From Eriocheir sinensis (taxonomy: Eukaryota; Arthropoda; Malacostraca; Decapoda; Varunidae), in assembly GCF_024679095.1 (NCBI RefSeq), contig NC_066531.1, positions 9,905,863 through 9,969,862 of the forward strand: DNA of 64,000 bases, given 5' to 3'. Under the pieces are notes generated by a model. The model did no database searches and was not told the origin of the DNA. It was given only the letters and a program-made list of their open reading frames with translations. How positions within the stretch are numbered: position 1 is the stretch's first letter; each line of letters starts with the position of its first letter. The position numbers and the translations under genes are program-made. Shown here piece after piece: positions 1 through 12,089 of this stretch.

Positions 1-52
1 TTCTTGACTCAGAGGAATGGTGGAGGCATAAGGCATCCGTACACACACTCAT

Positions 53-2262
53 TTGTCTCCAGCGCTCGGCCTACCGATTGCCACAGATCATTTCCCACTT
101 TTGTTCGGAATACATATGTCACGTCTCGTGACGCATCAAGCAGTTCCTCTGCTCCGTGCGGAAGGAGAGCGTGGGCGAATGAAAGTGACAGTGACTGATG
201 ACTTCTATGGTAGGGACAATGACAGTGATACTAGTGACAGTGACTGGCTATCTGATTTTGGAGACATTAGTCAACGAAGCAGTGATAGTGATACACCGCC
301 GGCCTCGCAGCCTCTCCCTCCCCCTGCCCCGAGTTCTTCAAGACGGAAGCGTGGCCGTGTTTCTTCAGGATCTAGGATTACTGCCACAAGAGGGCGTGCA
401 AGAGCTAGTGCTGCTGCTAGTGACGGAAACTTTCAGTGGACCAGTGGTGATTTTATTATACCAAGTGTGCCTCAGTTTGACGGTGTTCAGGTGGGAATCA
501 CAGATAATCTCCCAGAGGTGCAACAAGAATGTGACTATTTTCTTGCATATATAGATAATGATTTACTGGATCAAATTGTCAAGGAAACAAACAGAAACGT
601 TGCACAGCGTGGCGAACACGTGGGCTCGCATGATAAACAGTGGCAAGATGTAACACGACCTGAACTTCTCACGTTCTTTGTTCTTTCTATGATGATGTGT
701 CATTCAAAAAAAGCAGTGAGATTTGACAACTGGAAAAGAGGTGATTGTTTCTTCATGCCAGTTTTTCATATGTATATGACCAGGGACAGATACACAAAAA
801 TTCTCAAATTTCTTCATTTTGTAAAAATGACGAAGAGTCTGATGATCCATTATGGAAAATAAGACCAGTGCTGGAATACATGACAAATAAGTACAAGGCT
901 TTTTTTAAGCCATTTCAGAACCTTGTTATTGATGAGCCACTAATTATCTTCAAGGGAACAAACAGTACATACCATCAAAACGTCACCGCTTTGGAGTGAA
1001 GTTGTTTGTACTTTATGACTGTGAAACTGGCATTGTGTTAGACCTATGCATCTACACAGCCAGTGACATTGACATCCCCAGAAACCATCCTTTGAAGTTC
1101 TCAGGTGCAGTTGTGGATCACCTGATGCAGGATTATCTTGATAAAGGACATATTTTGTACACTAATAACTGGTAAACCAGTCCTGCTCTGGCAAAATATT
1201 TGCTGGACCATCATAACACTGGCACAGTGGGAACAGTAAAGGCAAATAGAAAATCTTTGCCCAAATTTGATAGAACAAGAAAAGGAGATGTAAAGACATA
1301 TCAAAGCAATGGCATGCTAGTGATCAAGTGGCATGACAAAAGAGGAGTACACATGATCTCCATTGTGCACACAGGCAGGATGGCAGACACAGGCAAACGT
1401 CACTGGCAAACAAGATTAAACATTTTCAAGCCGGATGCTGTCATAGATTATAATATAAATATGAGGCTTGTAGACAAAAGCGACATGCAAATCAGTAATG
1501 TTGACGGCCTCAGAAAAGCACAAAAGTGGTACGAAAGGTATTTAATTACTTGTGTGGTGGCTGAATTGTTAACGTCTTTGGGCCCACATTCACCACGTTA
1601 TGGACGACACGAGTTCGAATCACGCTACCACCTCGGATTTTTCAGTCACCGCCGAGTGGCTTTAAACTACCCACATGCTGCTTGGCAGAGGCCACCCACA
1701 TGTGGACTCTGGGTAGAACAAATCCAAGGAATCAAGAACGAGTTCCGGGAGGCAGCATGAGCCAAGAGAAGATGGCGACGCTATAAACCTTGCCTGCGCC
1801 ATGACGAGCTGGGGCGAATATCATCGAAGCCCCTCAAAGGCTTAAGCCCTACCGGGGCCACAGGCGGTGACGTAAAAAAAAAAAAAAGAAAAAAAAGAAT
1901 GCATACCGCATGTACATGACAAAAACAGGAGAACGATCATCTCTTCGAGGTTCAGGAAGACTGTCACAGCTCAAACCAGAGAAATATGGTACAGTCTTAC
2001 CAATACATTCAGCAGGCAAACAGTCACGTCCAGGGAATCTGGGAAACGCCTCCAGTTCATCGATGCATTTGAAACTCCACTACCCAAGTCATGTTCCTCC
2101 CCGACCAGTAAGTCATCAGAGAAAAGGACAGCAGGGGTTATGGTCTGTATAACTTTACACAGAAAGGATAAGAAGCGTAACTTGTCTGCAATCACTGTGA
2201 ATACAATCTGGGACCGACTGTGTCTCGGGACTGCTTGAGACTTCCACACCTCAAGTCCTAGG
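53..2262 (+). pseudogene. piggyBac (PGBD-type) transposase, decayed
   Basis: This is a relic of a piggyBac DDD transposase, which cuts and pastes DNA at TTAA sites. The N-terminal part (to about 830) is acidic and low complexity, then enters the family core (FDNWKRGDCFFMPVF). Frame changes near 825 and 970 are needed to follow the core. The first catalytic Asp lies in NLVIDEPLIIFKG. The second is changed: the usual YTDNW is LYTNNW and is followed at once by a stop near 1172. The third lies in VDKSDMQ near 1475. A SINE interrupts the gene at about 1578-1898. The C-terminal tail and a damaged cysteine-rich domain (CNHCEYN, then DCLRL, 2190-2245) follow. The most likely start is the ATG at 179. 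It is not functional; family assignment is firm. Confidence 0.9.
1578..1898 (+). mobile_element. SINE-1 copy (5'-truncated, tRNA-derived)
   Basis: It shares an extended body with the complete copy at 27377-27752: a B-box-like GAGTTCGAATCAC near 1611, the segment after ACCTCGGATTTTTCAGTCAC, and an A-rich tail preceded by GACGTAAAAA. The A box is missing, so the 5' end is truncated. It lies inside the piggyBac coding region and is therefore younger than that element. Confidence 0.85.
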
Positions 2263-2443
2263 TGAAAGAAAATACTGTATATAGCGCGTAAAAAGTTAGA
2301 AATATTAGGAAATAAAAGTATTAGTGAAATAAGAGAACATAATGAAGTGACCCTGCCTCCTACAGAAAATCAAGGGCTTTCACATATGAAAAGAGTAAGT
2401 AAAATATTTTTGTGGAGATTCACGATGAAACATAATGAATATT

Positions 2444-2448
<5 letters not shown>

Positions 2449-2491
<43 letters not shown>
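2449..2491. repeat. (GT)n microsatellite
   Basis: Uninterrupted GT dinucleotide run of about 43 bases. Confidence 0.98.
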
Positions 2492-2494
<3 letters not shown>

Positions 2495-2615
2495 ATGGCA
2501 AACCTCACCTCTCTCTCCGTTCACAGACAATAACCTTTTCCTTCATCCTTGGAATAACTTCTCAGAGGCATAAGTAAAGTTTTCACCAATTTTAGTCAGA
2601 CTAGCAGATACCTTC

Positions 2616-2618
<3 letters not shown>

Positions 2619-2671
<53 letters not shown>
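2619..2671. repeat. (AC)n microsatellite
   Basis: Uninterrupted AC run of about 53 bases. It is complementary in composition to the GT run 130 bases upstream, so the two could pair as a hairpin. Confidence 0.98.
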
Positions 2672-2673
<2 letters not shown>

Positions 2674-2729
2674 CAGCTGTCCTTGATACATGAACTGGCC
2701 TGGGATGACCTGAAAATTAGCAGTCCCTC

Positions 2730-2731
<2 letters not shown>

Positions 2732-2797
<66 letters not shown>
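2732..2797. repeat. (CT)n microsatellite
   Basis: Uninterrupted CT run of about 66 bases, a polypyrimidine tract on the + strand. Confidence 0.98.
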
Positions 2798-2800
<3 letters not shown>

Positions 2801-2805
2801 GGTTC

Positions 2806-3900
2806 TTCTTTCTGTATTAAAACAACTCTTTCATCACTCATTAATTACTCCTTAAATGATCTCAATCTCGTGTATCCCTGGTAGCGTGATCCGGCTTAAG
2901 TTGTTGTGAAGACTGAATTCAGGGGATACATAAAGGGAAAAAGAAAATATACATTTTGTTAAAATTAGTAAAGAAATGAATTTGCCTGCAGTATTCTATC
3001 TCCAGACTGATCCTTAACACTGGCATACTCAGCAATGGATGCAACATATGACAAACGAGCATGTCTTAAACATAATATACAATATGTGCTCGGTTATTTG
3101 TAATAATAATAAAACTCATTCCACAAGCGGTGGTTTTGTATCTCTAACACATCACAATCATTATGTACTCTCTTCCAAAATCCTAATAACACATTCCTAT
3201 GGTATAATCTACTACAAGTCCTTTAGAAACTTCAAAATTATACACACATCAGTGGTTTTACCTTTGCTTCCACATCGCAACAAATAATCTGATCCTGTCC
3301 CTGCAGTCTACAACATCTCCACCATAATCTCAAACACACAAAACAATCGGTTTCATAGATTCTCAATTTCTACTCACGATTAGATCTGTAGCCATTCCTC
3401 AGTTGGAGTGAGTAGCAGGTCTATGAGGCAGAGAACCAAGCTCGTCTACCCACCACTGCTTTCTAGGCCCATTTTTCTTTGTAGGGCGGACTTACATCCT
3501 TGACACGCCCATAATTTTATACATGTCAATGGCCAATACTTCATCTTTTCCCATCTGCTCGCTCATTATGTTGTGTTGTTTACTTCTCCTGCTATTCGTG
3601 AGTCAGTCTTAGACCTCCCAGTATTTTCTGTTAAATTGTTGAAAAATCATAACATGTCATACGACTGACGTCACGGGTCAAGTCTTTTCAGTAGTTGTTC
3701 ACACTTTCTGACCACCTACTGGGTATCTGTTTTTCTATTATCTGAGTTTGGGTATCTGTTTTCCTTTTACCCTCGTTGTTTCCCTCTTTTTGTGCCAGGA
3801 ATGTTTACACTGTTATATATGTCGCCCACTTCTTGTTAGTGTTTGTCCTTATCCAGATGTTTACACAGTTGTATATCTCATTCCTCTCTGGTATCTGTTT
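2806..3900 (+). repeat. DR-1 dispersed repeat, copy 1
   Basis: Non-coding repeat about 1.1 kb long that recurs at 7955-9110 (+) and about 53960-55060 (-). Landmarks in order are TCTTGTATTAAA-like start, the segment around GTATCCCTGGTAGCGTGATC, GAGAACCAAGCTC, GGCTCGCTCATTATGTT, and GACTGACGTCACGGGTCA. No protein similarity is visible. Its class is unknown; a solo LTR or a non-autonomous DNA element would both fit. The right part (3740-4000) contains an imperfect internal duplication of a pyrimidine-rich segment. Confidence 0.75.
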
Positions 3901-4145
3901 CCTTTATCCTCGTTTGTTTCCCTCCTTGTTAGTGTTTGTCCTGAGATGTTTTGATTTAACCATCTGTCACCTACTTGTTAGTGTTTGTCCTGTCAGAGGT
4001 TTAATCTGTATTATTATGCTATTCCTGCTTGTTTATTTCGTTTTCTGGTTCCCGACACAGCTATAATTATAATCAACCTCAAGCCTCCACATTGCATCTA
4101 ACCTATTCATACACCCTTAGACACATAATTAGAACTTCTCCTATC
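3901..4145. other. Pyrimidine-rich spacer
   Basis: T/C-rich sequence with a partial repeat of the preceding DR-1 end (GTTAGTGTTTGTCCT occurs repeatedly between 3835 and 3995). No coding signal is seen. Confidence 0.4.
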
Positions 4146-6640
4146 TTTTTTTTTTAACAGGGACAGCTCAAGGGCGTGCAAAAAGAAAACAATAACAAAA
4201 AAGGCCACTACTCGCTATATTAAAAAAATCAAAAGGTAGCCTAAGGAGGTCAATTTCGGGAGAAGTGTCTAATGCCCTCCTCTTGAAAAGTTCAAGTCGT
4301 AAACGTTTGAGAGGAGATATGAAGTTTCCAGTTGAAATTTTGAGTTGAGATGAACCGAGGTGTATCTAGTGTTTAGACGGTAACAATGAGTGTTGTCTAG
4401 AAGAATAGGATAGGTATTTTGAAGATTGTTTCGGGATTATTAATAGGTGGAGAAAATTGGTTTTAAGGCATTCAGAAGGACACAGGTTCCTTCTACCCCA
4501 GTCGGAAATGATAGCAAAGTCTGAAGTTAGTTTTGCAGCCTCAGTCTAGATCGTGTAGCTTCTGTTGGGATGGCCTTCTATTGAAAGAGTTGAATAATAA
4601 TGCAGGAGGTAAGAGTCGTCCCCAGCGTATGAGTGGAACAGGACAGTTTGTTATGGAAAGAAGATCGTGATGAATAACAGGAAGAAATTGGGTGATAGGA
4701 CGCCAGACCTGTAAGAACACCACTGTTGATAGGTTTAGGGAAAAGTGACCGTCTACCACCGCAGAAGATAGAACGGCGGAAGAAACTGGAGATAAAGGAA
4801 CAGGGGATAGAATCCGAAAGGGCGGTTTGAAAGCGAATTTGTGCCAGACTCTATCGAAGGCTATTATATCCTAGTGCAAATGAGAAAGTTTCACCAAACG
4901 AGCTGAGACGATGATAAGAATCAGTTAAGAGAAATTAGCAGATCGCCAGTAGAACGCCCTTGCAGAACCCATACTGGCGATCATATAGAAAATTAGAAGT
5001 GGAAAGGTGCTTTTGATTTTCCGGTTAAGGATTGATTCAAAAGCTTTGAAATGAAAAGGAAGGAAGCTGGGGCGGTAGTTTGCTGGGATTGGAACAGTTG
5101 CCCATATATAGGCACAGACTGTACAAGGCATAACTTCCCAGCAGGAAGGAAGGTGAATGATGATAGGCAGAACGAAAGGTGTGGCCAGGGCAGGTGTCCT
5201 TGGGAGCACAGTGTTTAAAAAAGGTTGAAATAGGAGGGCCTCCATCAGGTCCATAAATGGCTTCACCAGAGGAGGTTAGAGGCAGGGAGGGCTTATAAAA
5301 ACATCATTATGAAAATCTTAATAACGGAGCACAAGGTCAGAGGTATGCGTGGGAGGAATATGCCCAGAATCGTCCTGGGTGGAGTTCTTACTGAAAGTTT
5401 GAGCAGAGAGTTCAGCAGAGATAGATGAGACAGCAGTGCTCAAGTCAAGAGTTAAGGAAGGGAGGGAAGAGGAGAAGAAATTGGTGGAGATATTTTGGCT
5501 GGGTGCCAGAGTCACGGGAAGAATTAGAAAAAAAGCAAGGTGTTGACATTTTCTGTTGATGAGGTTTTGTAGAATCAGAGAATAGATTTGGCTGATTCCG
5601 GGATGAAATGTAAAGTTCATGGTTAGAAGAATTGCAGGCTCTGCAACATTTTAGCAGGCTACTCTCAGTCTTTAATAACTTTGAGAACAAGCATGATTAA
5701 ACCAAGGTTTTGCCTTGAGGTGAGAAGGAGCAATGGAATGTATGCCTCCATTCAGAACCTCTGTGATGCGCTGGGAACACAGAGGTCTCTCCTGAAACGG
5801 TAATCATTCTGGGAAATCGGAAAAATGCATCTCAGGTCACGTCCCACCAGGCTGAGGCAAAATGCAAGCATCACATCTTCTATGGGTCAGAAGGATGAAA
5901 AAACAGAGCGATAGGACAGGATACACCAGTATAGTTTGTGATAGGAGGAGCCCAACGGAGAGAACAGTTTGACAGGAAGTAAACAGAAGGATTAGAGTGG
6001 GAAGAGGTCTAGAATGTTGGGCACACCTGTATCCAGACAGTCAGGGAATACGTGTGGGAACAGACCAACTGCTCTAGATCGTTGAGAGGAAACAAAGTTG
6101 TAGAAGCATTCACCAGGATGGTCAGTGAAGAATGACCAAAGCGATAGTGAACATTAAAATCTTCCAAAGATGGAATTTTGCTTGAAGGAGAGTGAGTCCA
6201 AAGATGTGTTCCTTTAAATTCAATATAAATTTTACTACATAGTTAATGAGAGTTAGGTGAAATAGAAGCAGCACAGATGTATTTAGTAATAGAATAACAA
6301 TGAGTCTTAGCCAGATGATGGAAATTCAGAAGAGTCAAGGTCGTGGGCACGAGAGCGTGATGTCGTTGCGCACGTAGGCACTAACATCCAACTTTGGATT
6401 GAAATTTAGGATAGAGATGATAAGAGGAATGAGTAGGGGTGCTGTCAGTAGCCTCAAGAACCTGTGTTCGGTGAGGAAGAAGAAGGTGAGGTTTAAGGAG
6501 AGATAATTGTTCCACAGAATGGAGTGATATAAGATCACTTGAATGTTGCAGAAATTGATAGGAGGAGGTTCGAGGTTATCAGGACACCTCTTAAGTCAGG
6601 GAGTCAGAGGAGTTGTCCTGGAAATTTATGGGTCCCCCAG
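4146..6640 (-). mobile_element. LINE-A copy 1 (non-LTR retrotransposon, EN+RT relic)
   Basis: Antisense copy of the commonest LINE here, probably Jockey-like. The 3' end is at 4146, where the A-rich tail and CAGCTCAAGG motif sit. Going leftward on the minus strand it holds endonuclease-domain fragments (SAYVRNDITLSCP near 6340-6400, EDFNVHYR near 6140), a linker, RT finger/palm pieces (KAFESILNRKIKSTF near 5000), a damaged VDGHFSLN segment near 4750 and FNRRPSQQKLHDLD near 4560. Many frameshifts and stops break it, so no product is possible. The copies at 18440-19950 and 57325-58740 allow unambiguous alignment. Confidence 0.85.
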
Positions 6641-7954
6641 GCAGAGGATTCGAGGGCAGTGTTGCCATTTTTTTTGGGGGGAAAGGTGTGTATGTTGTGT
6701 AGATGTAGTGTGGTGTAGAAAGAGAGAGGATCTGTCTTTAGAAAGCATGCTGAACTACTCTCTGGTGGTGATGGACAAGGAAACGGACAGTGAGACATGG
6801 GAAAGGGTCTTTGAAGCTCAGCACCCATATATTTCCATATATCCACTCATAAGGAGCCCAACTCACGCCTGTTCAGTGGGTGTCTTCCTACCTACTCTGA
6901 CTTTGGTTGTTCGATGTTAATCGACACAGCTCTACTGAGTTCTTCCTTGCATAAACAAGTATTAACAAATGTTTTGGAAATCATTCACTTCATTTACGTA
7001 ATTTCCAATAGATGAATAACACCGTGGTGGCTTTGGTACTGACGAAAGTTTTTTTTTTTTAGAAGTGTTCTGTGTCCCTCTAACAGAAGTGTTATTGAAA
7101 TATGCTGTTAGTAGTATTTAACAAAGTAATAATGGAGAAAATTTGGAATGGGGCAAAGGGGCTGAAAGTAATGCTGGTCATAATTATATTTTCAGCTGTT
7201 AGTTTTATCTGATAATATTAGGTTAATTTGAGTTTTCCGGACTCTTCTTAAGCAAAATATAATGCACTGTAATTGTTTATCACCTATGGACTAAGTTGAT
7301 TTTACTTAAGTTAGGTATAATTTTGTAAAACTTGTTTACCAGAATGTCCCAGCAGGAAGTAGAGAGCAAGAGACCTGTTGCTTGACAAGCTACCGTGACA
7401 TTTCTTCGAAGAAATGGAGACACCGTTTAGATCTGGATGAACGTTTGTTGGGTATAAGTTATTTACTTGGGTTCTATATAATTATATTGGCTAGTCGTTT
7501 TAGATCTGGATGGATTTAGTGATTATAAGTTATTTACTTGGGTTCTATAATTATTAGCTGATTACTGGACTTTTTTTAAGTAACTGGAACAAAGAATCAA
7601 ATTCTGGCATATGAAGTTATTACCCTATATAAATTATTTTTTGGGGGGGTGAAATAGCGCTGCTCTGGAAGCAGACGACGAAATACGACCGGAGACCTTT
7701 AAGTCCTTGATGATCTCCTCCTACCTTATCAGCTGCCCCGCCATGATATATCCTTCAGCTGTATTAATGAAGGAGATTGGACCATATCCACAGGCCCTAA
7801 GTAGGGCAAGAGCAATTCAATCCACACACAGATCTTAGTTGCCCTGCTTTTTTTTTTTTGCCAATGGGACATTTTCAGAATAATAGTGGTGATGCAGCTG
7901 CTATCAAGCCAGTCATCCAGTATCAAGAATGAATGATGTTACTGATTTGGACCC
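6641..7954. other. AT-rich DNA without a recognisable gene
   Basis: No coding or RNA signal was found. An imperfect tandem duplication of about 70 bp is present: TAAGTTATTTACTTGGGTTC occurs at about 7456 and again at about 7527, each preceded by TTTAGATCTGGATG. Confidence 0.5.
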
Positions 7955-9110
7955 TTCTTTTTCTTTTATTTAATTTCTTACTATTATTTATTTGCATCGC
8001 TTGTATTAAAACAACTATTTATCACTCATCGATTACTCATAAATGATCTCGCCGTCTCGTATCCCTGGTAGCGTGATCTGGCTTAGATTATTGGAGACTG
8101 GAGTTCGAGGGATAAACAAAGGGAAAAAAATAAAATATACATTTAATGCTAAATTAAATGCAGGTAATTGCCTTACGCAATATTCTATGCTCGAACGATC
8201 ATAATACTGGCATATTCAATAATGGATTTTGACATATGACAAACGACATGTCTAAACGTAATACTACAATATGTGCTCAATTGTTGCCAATAATAATGTA
8301 CTCAAATGTTTCCACACAAAAGCAGTAGTTTGAAATTTTTCTCTACTTACATCACAATAATCGTCTCTCTCCTCACAAATAATGATAACACATTCCTATA
8401 GTATAATCTACTACAATTTCACGGAAGCACAAATTATACCACCAGTGAGCTACCCTTTATTTTAACAATAATGAAATTGATCCTGTCACTCACAATCCTG
8501 CTACACATCTCCTACATCTCCAGGACAATACAGTCAGTTTCCCTGATTCCTCAATTTCTCCCTTAGGAATCACAGCCATTCTCTGGCTGGTGAAGTAGCA
8601 GGTCTGCCGAGGCGAGAACCAAGCTCAGTCTCACCCATACCACTGTTGTCTGGTCTGACTCCCTTAGCTTGAGGCAGAACCAAGCTCAGTACACCCTTCT
8701 ACTGTTGTCTAGGTCACATTTTCCTTGCTTGAAGCGGAACACATCAATGACGCCTTCATTTTTCTACATAACCAACAGCAATACTTCCTGTCAACAACCA
8801 TTGGCTCGCTCATTATGTTATATTGTTACTTCTCCTGCTATTTACCAATTCATTTTGAACCTCCCGGTAACTATCTTTTCAATTATTCGCTTATAACATT
8901 TCGTCCACCACTTTTTGACATGTTAAGTCCTCTTGGGCGTTATCCACCGCCTGACCACGCCTACTGTTATCTGTTTTCTGTATGTGGGTCTGGTGGCACT
9001 CCATAACCTCTCAATAGTGTGCTTATCAGATGTTTACATTTTGTATATCTATTGGTGGCTTTCCTTTCCTCTTATCATGTTTACAATTCTTGTCTCCATA
9101 TCTTCCTCAG
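7955..9110 (+). repeat. DR-1 dispersed repeat, copy 2
   Basis: Aligns over its length with 2806-3900: TATCCCTGGTAGCGTGATCT near 8062, GAGAACCAAGCTCAG near 8617 with a second partial copy of that segment near 8665, GGCTCGCTCATTATGTT near 8802, and CTGACCACGCCTACTG near 8953. The extra duplication of the GAACCAAGCTCAG segment is specific to this copy. Confidence 0.75.
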
Positions 9111-9585
9111 TGTTGCCTCTAGTGGGGTCACCATTAATTAACTGTGCTGTTATTAGTGCTGGGTCCCCGTACAGGGCTTTGTTGGGCCTAAGCAAAACTG
9201 AGAAATAAATATGCCCCAAGATCTTGCAGGGCTCATGCTCATCAAGCAATATTTTATGGCCTCAGTGGATTCCCTTGTCACTTAGGGGCTGTAGACTGCA
9301 CTCATGCCACCTAAGCACCTGCAAGTAAGTTGTTTATCTGAACAGGAAGAGGAAGTACAGCCTTAACATTACAGGGTGTGGCAGACTCAAAATTGAGGGA
9401 TCATCAGCTTCTGCAAGCTATCCTGGGGAATTTCATGACTCCCTACATACCAATCAAAGTGTTCTGCGGCAGCTGTTTGCTTGGAGGGCAAGTACGGAGA
9501 CTCCCTACTTCTTAGTAATTACCCAAACCTTTGTTGTATATTATGGAAATTGTATGTAAGGAAAAACATTATAAGTTATTGTGCC
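9111..9585. other. No recognisable feature
   Basis: I see no coding frame with family similarity, tandem repeat or RNA motif in this stretch. Confidence 0.4.
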
Positions 9586-9850
9586 TCCATGGTGCTGTGG
9601 TTAGCATACATTTCACAACTGTGTGCTGAATCTTAGCCTGGAGTGAGTCAGCACACAGCCACCAACTATTCATCCCTTCTTTTCTGGTTGGTAGAGGTGT
9701 TACCTGGGAAAGGTAAATGGTAACCTGGATGCTACTGGGCTGTGTCCCCAGGATAATGGATTATTGCCTACCACAGGCTGAAGGAATGATGGTATGGAGA
9801 TGAGTATCTGACCATTCAGGAATAACCAGCATAACCCCCAATTAACCTGT
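9586..9850 (+). mobile_element. Probable old tRNA-derived SINE
   Basis: GCTGTGGTTAGCATA (9593-9607) resembles a Pol III A box and GTGTGCTGAATCTTAGCC (about 9622-9639) a degenerate B box about 35 bp further on. The tail has no clear poly-A. It differs from SINE-1 and SINE-2. Only one copy is visible, so this is tentative. Confidence 0.4.
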
Positions 9851-10334
9851 GCGTTAATGTTTGGCTTTGTTATCTTGACATCAGATGCATTATCTGGTTA
9901 TCACTGAGGATTAATATGGAAGTAGTTACAAATAGGTTATCGATGCTGTCCATTCCACAGTCACAACGTATTCAAGCACTTTTTAGAACTATTTTATATC
10001 TACCAAGTGCTCTCTCCAACTTCACATCGTACTTGTCCAGGATCTAATAACTCACTCAGTATTAAAGCGCTCTTAAACTGTTTTTCTGTAATGCTTACAA
10101 AAATTTATTCCATATACATACATTGCCTCTGAAGTGTATTTACTAACAAATATATTTTTATGCTGATAATGGGACAACCCTATTTCATTAAGGAAAACTA
10201 AGGGGAACAAACAACTAGGAATGGACTGGGTGTCATAAGAGGCCAAAAGACAAGTGTATATGTTCTATTTTATAAATGGCCTCATATTTTTTAGGCTTAA
10301 TGGAAATGTAGTATATATTATATTTTGTTAATGG
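9851..10334. other. No recognisable feature
   Basis: AT-rich sequence. No gene or repeat was recognised. Confidence 0.4.
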
Positions 10335-10760
10335 CCGCTCATAGTTTTTTAAGGAATGGAAAGAGACAAAGAGTAAAGAACATTATGAGATGTATACTCC
10401 ATAATAGGGCAGACAAGGCCCTGTATATAGATATCATTTGGGAGGATAAAAATAACTGGCAGAGACGATACAGAAAGCCCAACCTCAAGGAAGCTGATTT
10501 AATAAGAGAGACGTGAAGTTTCAAGTTGAGATTTTGAGCTAAGGATAGACTGAGGATGTTTATTGTAGAAGGTGACAGCTGAGTGTTATTGAAAAATAGG
10601 ATAGGTGTTTGTAAGATTGTGTCGAGTTGACGGGTAAAAAAAAATTGAGTTTTGAGGCGTTGAAGGACACAGTTCTTCTTGCCTTAATTGGAAGTGATAA
10701 TAAGGTATGAAGTTGAGCGTTCTACAGCCTCCATCCTGGAATCGTGTTGAGTTGGAGGGT
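10335..10760 (-). mobile_element. LINE-A copy 2, 3' RT fragment
   Basis: Minus-strand translation gives SIYRALSALLWS and GFLYRLCQLF, matching SIYRALSALVWS and GVLYRLRQFF of copy 3. Further pieces match the segment before it (VSFNASK-like). It is 5'- and 3'-truncated and frameshifted. Confidence 0.8.
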
Positions 10761-11290
10761 CGAGAGTCTGAAATAGTGATCACAGAACGGTTCGTTTAGG
10801 CACACTCCAGGCATACCCAGTAGGAATAAAGGGTAGACGTTAGATTTTAGAAAAGCAAACTACGAGGGCTTCGAAGATCTTGAAGGTGGTAAACTGTGAT
10901 AATTTAATGGATCATGAGGGCTGAGGACTGGCGTCTGAGGAGGAGAACCAGGTAGCAATGGCTGTTCATAATTTAGTTGGGTAATAGTAGACGATAAATG
11001 GGTACCTGAGCGAACATAGAAAAGGAAAACAATGTAAACTGGATGACTCAGTGGACAGTGCCCGAGATTGTAAGGGATTTATCAGAAAATAAAGAAGAAT
11101 GGCTACATCTCAGGGGCCGGTAATGAACTATCTAGAGGTTAAAAACACCAGGATAGCGTATGGTCCCATTGTAGATCAGAGTCAAATGAGGCGAAAAGTA
11201 ATCCTAAGTAGTAGATGTATAGATATACAAACAGAGAAAATTGGACCTGTTCCAGAATCAAACACAGGCTAGTAGAAAATTACGAAAATA
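10761..11290 (-). repeat. Composite repeat, first copy (paired with 12605-13125)
   Basis: Shares ordered blocks with 12605-13125, including ACGATAAATGGGTACCTGAG (near 10992 and 12851), TATGGTCCCATTGTAGAT (near 11159 and 12988) and ACACAAACAGAGAAA-like ends. Part is related to diverged LINE-A 3' sequence read on the minus strand. The segments were probably deposited as a unit and have since diverged. Confidence 0.55.
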
Positions 11291-11429
11291 TGAGCATTGT
11301 TGAACGCTACTTCTTTCAGTATTCACACAGGAGGCGCCTGTGCTATCTGCATTAGGCTGTTTTTCGCTGCCGCTGCCTGTGCTATCTGCAGCTATTTTTC
11401 GCTGCTCGCAGTGTTCGCTGCCGCCTTTT

Positions 11430-11790
11430 GGTTTCAGAGTGCTCCTGACTACGGTCGAATGCGGTTGTGTTGCAGTGCTATTAAATATGAAAACTTTGAC
11501 GAAAAAAGTGGCAATTGCGTACTTGTTGCGTAAGAAACAACAAGAAAGAAGAAAAATATGGGTTCATCCTCTTTTCCAAAACAAAACAAGAAAATGAGCA
11601 ATTTATAATTTAAATAAAGAACTAAAGGATCACTATGAAAAATATTTTAAATAATATAGAATGTCTAAGGCATCATATAATGAACTTTTTACATCGTTTA
11701 GGTCCAGCACTTCAACGACAAGACACAAAGTTCAGATATGCCTTGACTCCTGAGTAGAAACTTACCATAGAACTCAGGTTAGTTATATGT
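11430..11790 (+). pseudogene. Harbinger (PIF) nuclease, N-terminal fragment
   Basis: Resembles the N-terminal region of HARBI1-like transposases: ERRKIWVHPLFQNKTRK, then (after a frame change) HYEKYFKYYRMSKASYNELF and FRYALTPE-stop-KLTIELR. The last piece ends at AG followed by GTTAGT, a plausible splice donor near 11775. The helix-turn-helix and DDE parts do not follow here. Stops and frameshifts show it is dead. Confidence 0.65.
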
Positions 11791-12089
11791 TTATAATAAT
11801 CTATTTTGTTATATTTTCTGTAGTGAGGTCAAATTTTATTTTTGTAAGTTTTTAAGTTGATGTCACATTATTTATTTTAAGATATATATTTATATTTATA
11901 TTTGTAATTAAATATTTCATAGTAGAGTTGATTTAACGGTTAATATACTCACACAAAACAATAGCACTACAGCAACTAAAAACGGGGAATTAAAATTCAA
12001 TACAAAGGTATGAAATATATTCAGAAAATAATAGGAAACTATATATATCCATTCTTTAAATTAGTATATTATATTGTATTCAGAAAACA
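11791..12089. other. AT-rich spacer
   Basis: Strongly AT-rich with short TATTTATATT-type runs. No gene was recognised; it may be an intron of the dead Harbinger element at its left. Confidence 0.4.

Noticed and set aside
11297..11533. 78-codon frame rich in Ala/Cys/Phe (FFAAAACAICSYF) as a membrane or secreted peptide
   Set aside because: It is a short chance frame over an imperfect direct repeat (CTGTGCTATCTGCA twice) just before the Harbinger fragment.
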